Source: Lachnoclostridium phytofermentans ISDg
GTDB lineage: Bacteria; Bacillota; Clostridia; Lachnospirales; Lachnospiraceae
Direction: 5' to 3'
Length of the DNA stretch: 64,000 bases
Assembly: GCF_000018685.1 (NCBI RefSeq)
Contig: NC_010001.1
Coordinates: 3,562,001 to 3,626,000, forward strand
Position numbers and translations under genes: made by a program
Notes under the pieces: generated by a model
What the model saw: the letters and a program-made list of their open reading frames with translations, nothing else
Database searches by the model: none
What the model was told of the DNA's origin: nothing
Shown: positions 25,313 to 33,763 of the stretch, piece by piece
Position numbering within the stretch: the stretch's first letter is position 1
Layout: the number at the start of each line of letters is the position of its first letter

Positions 25313-26605
25313 TCACTTCCGATCTAACAGTTTCTTCATATCCCAAGTTATTTTACTAATATCTTTTATGTATTCTAAAACTCTAGGATTATCAAAAAAA
25401 CCATCTTGGCTTGTATCAACTGAATTAATTGCATTGTATGCTCTCTCCAATAGTTTCAAAGGCTGATTCGCATCTCGTTTATCTTCCAATTTACTTGTTT
25501 GTCTTCTTAAATTACCTTCAAGATGACTTTTAACTTTTTTACTCCAATCAATATCTCTTGATCTTAGTAATTGAGACAACTCTTCATTCGGTTGCTTAGC
25601 TCTTAAAACATCAACACATTCTTCATCGTTAGGTATTTCCATATGCATTTTTTTAAATTCGTCCCATATATCTTTATGTGCAAAAATACTTCCTTCTTTA
25701 CCCGTCTTTGCAATATCTCGAAACTCTTTACCTTCATAACGAGCTCTAATATAATCAAAACATACTAATTTCAAATCTGAAATATCTGATTCATCATATG
25801 CCCAATCAACAGAACTCGTATTAGCACTACGATTTTTATACGACTCTAAATAGCCTTGCAAATCAACAAAGGGCCCTTCTGTTTTCTCAAGCCTTGTATA
25901 TATTCCTGTATATCCGTATGTGTCTAAATATTCTTCCATTAACTCTAGAATATCAAGCCATTTTTTTATTTGCTTTTCACTTTCTTCTCCCATAAAGTCA
26001 GCTATATCTTTATTTGTAAAATACTTTTTCAATTCTTTGCATTTTAAGTATTTTTCGATAGCATTATAATCCAATTTATCATCTTCTCCCATTTGATAAA
26101 TTGTTTCTAACTGCTGCATATCTTTTTCAGTTGCATCATCCGGTAAGATTATTGCAAAAAAATATTGGCAATGTTCCACCTCTGAAAATGTATGATTCAT
26201 AGCAGTTCTCTCAGCAAAAAGTTTATTTAATAAGCTAGCTCTCCTATTTCCATCAACGATTTTCCCATCCGCGGTTACAATACCATATCTTTGCTGACCA
26301 TTTTTTAATAAACTTTCCATTGTTTTTTTATTTCTATCTTGCTTAGAATCATATAAAAATTTTTCAATAATAATTTTATCTGTATCAACTTCTGGATTTA
26401 GTGGTCCATTCTGAGTCTCATATGATTGTACTTCAGTACCAATTCTTCCATTATACTTATTATAAATTAAATATTCTAATGGTATCTTGTACACATTTTC
26501 TTTACGAATTTCACTTTTATACCTCAATGGTATACCTGTCATTTGGACATTGCTGCTATCCTGTTTGATTTTTTCCAATTCACGTTTTCTTATTATCGCG
26601 TCCAT
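25313..26605 (-). CDS. ParB/sulfiredoxin-like N-terminal domain protein of the defence operon
   Basis: A 430-residue protein. IPLEYLIYNKYNGRI (about 41-55) followed by GIVTADGKIVDGNRRASLLN (about 108-127) matches the ParB/Srx nucleotide-binding fold, with DGNRRA corresponding to the GERRxRA box of ParB CTPases and the DGQHR box of DndB-like proteins. A helical middle with KYFTNKDIADFMGEESEKQIKKWL resembles an HTH. The rest is helical and unassigned. GAGGAGGT lies 5 bases before the ATG, inside the end of the methyltransferase gene. It could be a nucleotide-dependent DNA clamp or a transcriptional brake; neither can be chosen from sequence. Confidence 0.7.
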   Translation of the reverse strand: MDAIIRKRELEKIKQDSSNVQMTGIPLRYKSEIRKENVYKIPLEYLIYNKYNGRIGTEVQSYETQNGPLNPEVDTDKIIIEKFLYDSKQDRNKKTMESLLKNGQQRYGIVTADGKIVDGNRRASLLNKLFAERTAMNHTFSEVEHCQYFFAIILPDDATEKDMQQLETIYQMGEDDKLDYNAIEKYLKCKELKKYFTNKDIADFMGEESEKQIKKWLDILELMEEYLDTYGYTGIYTRLEKTEGPFVDLQGYLESYKNRSANTSSVDWAYDESDISDLKLVCFDYIRARYEGKEFRDIAKTGKEGSIFAHKDIWDEFKKMHMEIPNDEECVDVLRAKQPNEELSQLLRSRDIDWSKKVKSHLEGNLRRQTSKLEDKRDANQPLKLLERAYNAINSVDTSQDGFFDNPRVLEYIKDISKITWDMKKLLDRK

Positions 26606-26608
26606 AAT

Positions 26609-28222
26609 TTACCTCCTCATCTCCCCTATGCAAAGTTTTAATAAATAATAACCGATATAAATATCTAATGGAACAGAAATTATTTTTCCGTTTGTCTTTA
26701 TCTCAATCTTTAAAAATGATGTTGTAAGTGGCAAAACCTTTTCATCCATAAATTTTCTGATATCATTTAATAATTCATATGGACCCATTAGATCTTTTCT
26801 AGCTTCTTTTGGCATACAAAACCGTTTCTGGAAGTCACTAAAACTACACAACTTTCCCGAGTACTCATTTACAAAGTTTTGCACATAATTTCTTATATCG
26901 CTAGGTATTAATTTTTCGTTAATTCTAGGTGTATAACAGGCAGCATTCTTTTTCCCCTGACTATAATGTAATTCAACACTCCAAGTATATCTATTCTTTT
27001 CAAATGCAGAATGATAATTGGTAAGCTCTACTCTATATGCACAATTTATCAGGTATGGGATGTGGTATTTAAATTTTGCATTATCCTTTTTCTTTCGCTC
27101 TTTCTTTTCCGTTATTTCTGTATAATTTAAATTAATAAACCCAATTTCCTCATCATGTTTAATTCTAATATAGTGTAATGGAACATTTTGGTTAGAATCT
27201 AACATTATTGATTTTCCTACGGCATACGATAGTTTAGGAGGAACTGCATTCCCAACCAATGTGTATTTTACACCAATACTATTACCATAAAAACGATAAT
27301 CAATTGGAAAACTCATTAGAGATGCAGCTTCTCTAACTGTTGGTAATCTATATTCGTCGCTTCCATATCCTAAAATCATAGCTTCTCTTGAACTTGTTGA
27401 CATTGTAGCCATTACAGTCCTTGCAGGTTTATTAAGGTTTTCTGGAAAAGTCATTTTCCCCATATAGCCTCTATCTTCTTTCAATCTTTTTGCCGTTTCC
27501 CACTCAAATCTTTGTAATTTATAAATATATTGATGATCCGTTACATCTTCAACTGGTAAAATTAAATCATTATAGTTATAATCAATAATCTCTTTTTTTT
27601 CACCACTCAAAGGAGTCCCTAAACTTTTTAAAATATCACCAAGAGTCACTAAATTATTATCATTTTTAGTTTCGATAATTGCTGGAAAATCACCGCATAA
27701 AAACCTTTTTCGATTTGTAGGAGCCCCAAAATACTTGGCATTATATACTTTAGCTGATTCACATCTTGTATTAAGTTTAAAGTTCCCTTCTAAATTTAAA
27801 TCAGCTGCACTATAGCACTTCTTTATGTATTTTTGTATATTGGGAACATTTTCCAATACCCAATATTTTAATATTGAATTTTTTTTAAACTTTTTTCTTG
27901 CCACAATTCTTAAATAAGCTTCTAAAAGTTGAATTCCTAAAGTTTTATCACCTTTTCCCGACTTATTTGAATTAGAGAAAGCTACACACGGTGGAGAACC
28001 AATAATAACTTCTGTATCTGGTACTAATTTTTCAAATTCTTCATCCGGAAGATTCGATATCCTAATTACATCATCTTGTATAACATTTACCATTGGTTTA
28101 TTAGCTTTATATGTATTAACCGCAGGCAACCACTTATCAACCGCAAATACAATATCAAAACCTGCTTGTCTAAATCCTTCCGAAAAACCACCTGCTCCAC
28201 AAAAAAAATCCGCAACTTTCAT
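26609..28222 (-). CDS. Cytosine-5 DNA methyltransferase with extra C-terminal domain
   Basis: A 537-residue enzyme. m5C motifs appear in order: I FFCGAGGFSEGF (6-17), IV GSPPCVAFS with the nucleophile Cys79, VI WVLENVP (ENV 124-126), VIII YFGAPTNRKRF, IX RLPTVREAASLMSFP and X LVGNAVPPKLSYA. The target-recognition region between VIII and IX contains KPARTVMATMSTSSREAM. After motif X about 190 residues remain, including YTWSVELHYSQGKKNAACYTPRI in separate pieces, which I do not recognise. It is the first gene of the operon, 3 bp ahead of the ParB-like gene. It should mark host DNA against the system's nuclease. Confidence 0.88.
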   Translation of the reverse strand: MKVADFFCGAGGFSEGFRQAGFDIVFAVDKWLPAVNTYKANKPMVNVIQDDVIRISNLPDEEFEKLVPDTEVIIGSPPCVAFSNSNKSGKGDKTLGIQLLEAYLRIVARKKFKKNSILKYWVLENVPNIQKYIKKCYSAADLNLEGNFKLNTRCESAKVYNAKYFGAPTNRKRFLCGDFPAIIETKNDNNLVTLGDILKSLGTPLSGEKKEIIDYNYNDLILPVEDVTDHQYIYKLQRFEWETAKRLKEDRGYMGKMTFPENLNKPARTVMATMSTSSREAMILGYGSDEYRLPTVREAASLMSFPIDYRFYGNSIGVKYTLVGNAVPPKLSYAVGKSIMLDSNQNVPLHYIRIKHDEEIGFINLNYTEITEKKERKKKDNAKFKYHIPYLINCAYRVELTNYHSAFEKNRYTWSVELHYSQGKKNAACYTPRINEKLIPSDIRNYVQNFVNEYSGKLCSFSDFQKRFCMPKEARKDLMGPYELLNDIRKFMDEKVLPLTTSFLKIEIKTNGKIISVPLDIYIGYYLLKLCIGEMRR

Positions 28223-28820
28223 AATATCCTCACTTCAATCTCTAGTCTTATCACTTTATTAATTCATTCTCGATTATCATAACATCAGGGTCTCTGTACT
28301 AAATCATGACTTTTCTTCTATATCTAATATACTGCAATCTAACAATGAGTGCCTTTACATATTTTGCACAACTCGTCAGTAGAAACACTTTAATTTCCCG
28401 AAGATTATCCATCGTGTTTATTATAACTCTTGTAATAATCCGTATATTTCTTCATCATGTTTCGATCGATTAATAATTTCTATATCAGTCCTATCCTACC
28501 TCTTATCAATTCATTTCTTTTATATTGTAAACCTACAATTATTCTACCAAATTAACCATAAAAACTCAATTGAATTTGAATTTTTCAATTTAATGTAAAA
28601 AATTAAAAGAGCTTATAGAGATATCTATGCCCAAATGTATCTAGGCAAGGAAGCATTTTCTGCAATCCACTCGTAAAGCATCTCTTGCTTCTATACAGTT
28701 ACATAAATACAATTCTTCTGTACATTGTATCTATAAACAATTCATCAAAAGTAACCCTTTCCTAAATCCTTTTGCTCTAATCCTAACACCCCCTCCGACA
28801 TTTTCTGTAAAATCAAACAA
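28223..28820. other. Intergenic region upstream of the defence operon
   Basis: About 600 bp, A/T-rich, containing the operon promoter by position. No open frame with a ribosome site and no array or RNA gene seen. It continues to the metA terminator at 28821. Confidence 0.5.
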
Positions 28821-28877
28821 AAGCAGCATGCTCAAAGTCCTACCCGCTCAGGCATCACCTTGCAAAACATACTGCTT
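28821..28877 (-). terminator. Probable terminator of metA
   Basis: On the minus strand AAGCAGTATG pairs with CATGCTGCTT (one wobble), followed by TTTTGTTTGATTTT. The loop is long (37 bases). It lies 220 bp past the metA stop. Confidence 0.55.
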
Positions 28878-29097
28878 ATCTACATTCCATGTACCGATTC
28901 CTATCTTACTGATTATCTTCTGCAATCATTTATTTCATTGTATCATTTTTAATATACTTTTTCACTTCATCTAAGACCTATTTTGGTACTTTTTTCGTAC
29001 TCATTTTAAGACCATTTTTACAACAAAACTTATGATATTATTGTGATAAAATATTACACTTACAATCGTCCTAGAAAATATGTTTTAATAGTTCTTC

Positions 29098-30003
29098 CTA
29101 AAGCTCATACGGCGTAACCTGATATACATAATAATTCAACCAATTCGTATACAACGCATTCGCATGCGCTCTCCAAGAAAGATTTGGTCTTTGCATCGAA
29201 TCATCACTAGGATAATAATTCTTAGGTAACTGAATCTCTAAACCTTTATTTACATCCCTCTTATACTCATTATCCAAGGTTATTCGGTCATACTCTGGGT
29301 GCCCCATCACAAAGATATGTTTTCCATCTCCCCCCATCACAATAAGTACTCCAGCTTCCTCCGATTCTGCAAGAATCGTAAGGTCAGAGTTTTGTAAGAT
29401 CTCTTCTCTGGAGGTTTCCGTATGGCGGGAGTGAGGGGCTAGGAATACATCATCAAATCCTCTCACTAATGGTTCTTTTCTATTTAATAGTTTATGTTCA
29501 AAGATTCCAAACATTTTATCAGGAAGAGGATATTTCTTAATTCCATAATGATAATAAAGTCCAGCTTGCGCTCCCCAGCAAAGATGAAGTGTCGAAGTTA
29601 CATGTGTTTTCGACCATTCCATAATTTTTTTAAGCTCATTCCAATAAGCAACCTCTTCAAATTCCATCTGTTCCACAGGAGCGCCAGTAATGATTAAACC
29701 GTCAAAACGTCTATTTTTCACATCCTCATGAGTTAGATAGAACTGCTCAAGATGGCTCGTAGCGGTATTCTTTCCTACATAGGTATCAGTGGTTAAAAAT
29801 GTGATATCAACCTGAAGCGGTGTATTACTTAAGCTACGAAGTAATTGAACTTCGGTATCTTCCTTTAATGGCATTAGATTTAAGATTGCTATTTTAAGTG
29901 GACGTATATCCTGATGCATCGCTCGCTTTTCATCCATCATGAATATATTCTCTTCTTCTAGAATTTTCTTTGCAGGTAAATCATTTTGAACTTTAATTGG
30001 CAT
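29098..30003 (-). CDS. metA: Homoserine O-acetyltransferase, MetA family
   Basis: Activates homoserine for methionine synthesis. The 301 residues include GAPVEQMEFEEVAYW, CWGAQAGLYYHYG with the catalytic Cys142, and the C-terminal GHPEYD histidine. Residue 111 is Glu; work on Bacillus cereus MetA showed that Glu here selects acetyl-CoA, whereas Gly selects succinyl-CoA as in E. coli. So the predicted product is O-acetylhomoserine despite the usual 'succinyltransferase' label. AGGAGG is placed 8 bases before ATG. No S-box or T-box leader is visible; an IS110 element lies just upstream in divergent orientation. Confidence 0.92.
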   Translation of the reverse strand: MPIKVQNDLPAKKILEEENIFMMDEKRAMHQDIRPLKIAILNLMPLKEDTEVQLLRSLSNTPLQVDITFLTTDTYVGKNTATSHLEQFYLTHEDVKNRRFDGLIITGAPVEQMEFEEVAYWNELKKIMEWSKTHVTSTLHLCWGAQAGLYYHYGIKKYPLPDKMFGIFEHKLLNRKEPLVRGFDDVFLAPHSRHTETSREEILQNSDLTILAESEEAGVLIVMGGDGKHIFVMGHPEYDRITLDNEYKRDVNKGLEIQLPKNYYPSDDSMQRPNLSWRAHANALYTNWLNYYVYQVTPYEL

Positions 30004-30080
30004 CGATATATCCTCCTACTATTATATTGTCATAGTCATTCTTTACCTTTTCTGTAGGTTAGACTATGCTATATTAAGAT

Positions 30081-30260
30081 ACTGTGGATTGGTTCATTCC
30101 TCCTACCACTTGATGGTTTAAACGAGGCTCCAACCACAGTCTCTTTGTTCATTTGTTAATCAGTTAGTTACCGCATGACGGTTCATCAAGAAGTAGGTTA
30201 CAATCGCAAGGAGCCCTGTGGATCTTAAAACAGTATCAATATCATTTAAGGAGGTTCTAT
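30081..30260 (+). ncRNA. Candidate bridge RNA region of the IS110 element
   Basis: In IS110-group elements the non-coding end before the transposase encodes a bridge RNA with internal loops that pair target and donor DNA. Here ACTGTGGATT (30081-30090) pairs with AACCACAGT (30132-30140), enclosing a 41-base internal region, and further GC-containing segments follow up to the ribosome site. The role is inferred from family knowledge, not from an alignment. Confidence 0.35.
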
Positions 30261-31435
30261 ATGATTTTTGTAGGAATTGACGTTGCTAAAGATAAGCATG
30301 ATTGCTTTATCACCAACTCTGACGGTGTGGTCTTATTCAAAGCCTTTACCATACCAAACAATCTAGAAGGGTTCAATAATCTTTATCAAAAGATAAAATC
30401 CGTTATGGAAGATGAACACAAAGTAAAAGTAGGCCTAGAAGCCACTGGACACTATAGTTACAATCTTCTTGGATATCTCATCGATAAAGGTTTCCCGACC
30501 TACGTTATCAATCCGTTACATACCAATCTGTACAGAAAAAGTCTAAGCCTTAGACAGACGAAAACGGATAAGGTAGATGCCCATACAATTGCTTCTATGC
30601 TTATGTCTAATGTGAGCTTAAAGTCCTACTCAGACACATCATACCACAACGAAGAATTAAAATCATTAACTCGCTATCGATTTGACAAAGTAAAAGAACG
30701 TTCAGCTCTCAAAGTTTCTGTATCAAGACTTGTTTGTATTCTTTTCCCCGAATTAGAAAAGCTTGTTACAACACTTCATATGGCATCAGTTTATGCCTTA
30801 CTTTATGAATTTCCTGGAGCCCAACAAGTAGCTTCTGCACATCTAACCCGACTATCAAATCTTCTTGAAGAAGCTTCAAAAGGTCGTTATCGCAAAGATA
30901 TCGCCATTTTGTTTAGAGAAGCTGCAAGAAATTCCATTGGTTCAAATATGCCTGCAAAATCTCTCGAACTTAAGCACACTATTAGGCTTATTCAGGAACT
31001 CGATTCTGAGATTGATGAAATTGAAAACGAAATCAATCGTATCATGGACGAAATCAACTCCCCAATACTTAGCATTCCAGGAATCAGCTACCGTATGGGG
31101 GCCATAATCATCGTGAGATTGGTGATTTTAACAGATTTGACTCTCCAGATAAGATATTGGCTTATGCTGGTTTATCCCCCTCAACTTATCAATCCGGTCA
31201 ATTAGATAGCTCCCATTCTCGCATGGAAAAACGTGGTTCAAGATATCTAAGATATGCTTTATTCAATGCTACTAAATATGTTTGCCATTGGGATCCGGCA
31301 TTTAGTACATACCTAGCTAAAAAACGCGCTGAAGGAAAACACTATAATGTTGCTATATCTCATGCAGCCAAAAAGTTAGTTCGAGTCATTTATCAACTCG
31401 AAAAATCCGGACAACAATACATAAAGTCAGCCTAA
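30261..31435 (+). pseudogene. IS110-family transposase, disrupted by a single-base frameshift
   Basis: Frame 1 (30261-31205) holds the RuvC-like DEDD domain: GIDVAKDKHD (Asp7), GLEATGHY (Glu60) and TDKVDAH (Asp103, Asp106), then coiled regions and SPILSIPGISYRMGAIII. Homology switches frame near 31113 (ATCATCGTGAGATT): adding one base restores IGDFNRFDSPDKILAYAGLS and joins the second frame, which ends at 31435 with the Tnp_20 part QSGQLDSSHSRMEKRGSRYLR. The catalytic serine region is therefore out of frame. AAGGAGG precedes the ATG. No slippery heptamer is seen, so decay or a sequencing error is more likely than programmed shifting. Confidence 0.85.
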
Positions 31436-31610
31436 TCATCTCTAATTTCATATCTTCTTTTTGAGCACCGATATCGATGCTCTATTTGTCATGCAGTTTA
31501 CAAGGTTCTGATTGCAATGAAAAGTCATTGCCACCTTATTCATAAGCATATCTGTTTTTTAACTTTTTACTTGACTTCTTTTAATAGTAGTCTCTTTTTA
31601 TATTAAGCTA

Positions 31611-33572
31611 TTATGCTTCGTTTAGTAATTGTATGAATTCTTCTTCTGTAATAACAGGAATTCCAAGCTCTCTTGCTTTCTTATTTTTCGATGAACTTGA
31701 AGTATTATCGTTGTTAATCAGATAATTAGTTTTCGCTGTAACAGAACCAGTCACTTTTCCCCCGTGCTGTTCGATTACATCCTTTACTTCATTTCGATTT
31801 GTAAAATGTTCTACAGAACCAGTGATAACAAAGGTAAGTCCTTTTAGTTTTTCAGAACCCCCTGCTGCCTCTTCTTTTTCAAATGTTATTTCCTTTAATA
31901 AATCTTCTATAATAAGTTTATTTTCCGGTTTTTGAAAATAAGACACAAATGCTTCTGCTATGACATAACCGATCTGTGGTATCTGTGTAAGCTCATCAAC
32001 CGTAGCATTTGATACTTTATTAAAATCATAACCAAACTCTTTACAAATCAGTTTCGCATTTGCTAATCCAACATTTGCTATGCCTAAGCTATATATAAAT
32101 TTAGCTAAAATTGGCGTTCTCGCTTTTTCCACAGAGTCTACAAGATTTCGGAATGACTTCTCGCCAAAGCCCTCCATGGTTGTAATCTCTTCTTTAAAAT
32201 CTTTCACGTGAAAAATGTCTGCTAGTTCCTTGATAAGCCCTTTTGCAATCAATTTCTCTATGGTAGCCTCTGATAGACCTTCAATATTCATAGCATCACG
32301 GCTTACAAAATGGGTAAAAGACTTTATTTTCTTTGCAAGACACTCTGGATTCATACAGTACAATGACTTCACATCGCTATCTTGTTTTATCATCGTATCC
32401 CCACCGCAAACCGGACAAGTCTTTGGTATTGGTAAATGTCCACTTCTTGTTAGGTTATCTGCAATTTGCGGTATAATCATGTTTGCTTTATAAACCGTTA
32501 CCTTATCACCTAATCCAAGCTCTAGTCCCTCCATAATGCTGATATTATGAAGGCTCGCACGACTAACTGTTGTTCCTTCTAATTCTACAGGCTCAAAGAT
32601 AGCGACTGGATTGATCAGTCCTGTTCTTGAAGCACTCCATTCAATTTCTTGTAAGGTAGTTTCCTTAATTTCATCTCTCCATTTAAATGCTATTCCGTTT
32701 CTTGGGAACTTCGAAGTTCTTCCAAGTGATTCACCATATGCAATATCATTAAAAAATAGCACTAGACCATCTGATGGAAAATCATTCGTGATAATATGGC
32801 TTTCAAAATACTCCATCGTTTCTGCCATATTCTCTGCGGTTACAAGTTTTTCTTCCACCACATCAAATCCTAGCTCTTTTAACCAGTTGAATTGCTCCAT
32901 CATCGTTTTGAAACGATTCATCTCATCCATTCGTATAAGAGCAAATGCGAAGAAATTAACATTACGCTTTGCTGTTATCGCGTTATTTAACTGTCGTACA
33001 GAACCGCTACAAAGATTTCTTGGGTTCTTATATTTTGCATCTGCGTCCGGGATTTGTGCATTTATCATTTCAAAATCCGAGTAACGAATTACTGCTTCTC
33101 CTCGGATAATCAGTTCACCTTCATATGGAATTGTTAGTGGAAGATTTTTAAATACCTTTGCATTGTTCGTTACAACTTCTCCTACTTCACCATTTCCTCT
33201 TGTTACAGCTTTTACTAACTCACCATTTCGATAAGTTAAAACAATGGTGAGACCATCCATCTTCCAGGAAAGAATTCCTTCTTTATTACCAAGCCAATCA
33301 ATTAAAGCTGGTACTTCTTTTGTCTTATCAAGAGAAAGCATCGCAGACTCGTGACGCTCCTTTGGTAACTCGCTTAATATTTCATAACCAACTTTTCTAG
33401 TCGGACTTCCTGCTAAGACAATTCCAGTTTCTTCTTCAAGCTTTTTTAACTCATCATACAATTTATCATACTCAAAATTGCTCATGATTTCCCGGTCTTC
33501 CTGCTCATAGACTCTTGCTGCCTCGTCAAGAAGTTCGGTTAATTGGGTGATACGTTGTTTTTTTCCCTGCAT
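31611..33572 (-). CDS. ligA: NAD-dependent DNA ligase, divergent LigA
   Basis: Seals nicks using NAD. The 653 residues show the Ia-like N-terminus (NFEYDKLYDEL), the adenylation lysine Lys104 in SWKMDGLTIV, TRGNGEVGE, the OB fold, a four-cysteine zinc finger (CPVCGG and CMNPEC), HhH repeats (MEGFGEKSF, IPQIGYVIAEAF) and a C-terminal BRCT (LTFVITGSVEHFTNRNEV). Several near-invariant residues differ: the Glu two before Lys is Ser (EIKxDG becomes SWKMDG), HxxPMLSL reads HESAMLSL and TRGDGxxGEDVT reads TRGNGEVGEVVT. The length is normal, so it is probably an active but divergent second ligase. AAAAGGAG precedes the ATG. Confidence 0.88.
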   Translation of the reverse strand: MQGKKQRITQLTELLDEAARVYEQEDREIMSNFEYDKLYDELKKLEEETGIVLAGSPTRKVGYEILSELPKERHESAMLSLDKTKEVPALIDWLGNKEGILSWKMDGLTIVLTYRNGELVKAVTRGNGEVGEVVTNNAKVFKNLPLTIPYEGELIIRGEAVIRYSDFEMINAQIPDADAKYKNPRNLCSGSVRQLNNAITAKRNVNFFAFALIRMDEMNRFKTMMEQFNWLKELGFDVVEEKLVTAENMAETMEYFESHIITNDFPSDGLVLFFNDIAYGESLGRTSKFPRNGIAFKWRDEIKETTLQEIEWSASRTGLINPVAIFEPVELEGTTVSRASLHNISIMEGLELGLGDKVTVYKANMIIPQIADNLTRSGHLPIPKTCPVCGGDTMIKQDSDVKSLYCMNPECLAKKIKSFTHFVSRDAMNIEGLSEATIEKLIAKGLIKELADIFHVKDFKEEITTMEGFGEKSFRNLVDSVEKARTPILAKFIYSLGIANVGLANAKLICKEFGYDFNKVSNATVDELTQIPQIGYVIAEAFVSYFQKPENKLIIEDLLKEITFEKEEAAGGSEKLKGLTFVITGSVEHFTNRNEVKDVIEQHGGKVTGSVTAKTNYLINNDNTSSSSKNKKARELGIPVITEEEFIQLLNEA

Positions 33573-33763
33573 TGTCTTGCTCCTTTTTTATCATTTCTCT
33601 AATACTCTTCATGTGTCCAATATTTAATCTTGTGAAATGTCTTTATCTCACACTACCTAAATACACACTTACTTTATTACATTCTGATCTTATTTATACT
33701 TCACTTATTTCACACTGTCTCTGCTACAACTACCTTTATTCCATAAAGCCTTATTGTTTCAAC

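Larger units (their letters stand above)
30060..31500 (+). mobile_element. IS110-family insertion sequence, transposase frameshifted
   Basis: Boundaries are approximate because IS110 elements lack terminal inverted repeats. About 200 bp of structured non-coding sequence precedes a DEDD/Tnp_20 transposase split into two frames. Hairpin GAGCACCGATATCGATGCTC (31463-31482) lies past its end. It sits between metA and ligA. Confidence 0.75.

Noticed and set aside
31080..31140. Programmed frameshift in the IS110 transposase
   Set aside because: No slippery heptamer at the break and IS110 transposases are normally single-frame; a one-base deletion explains the data.
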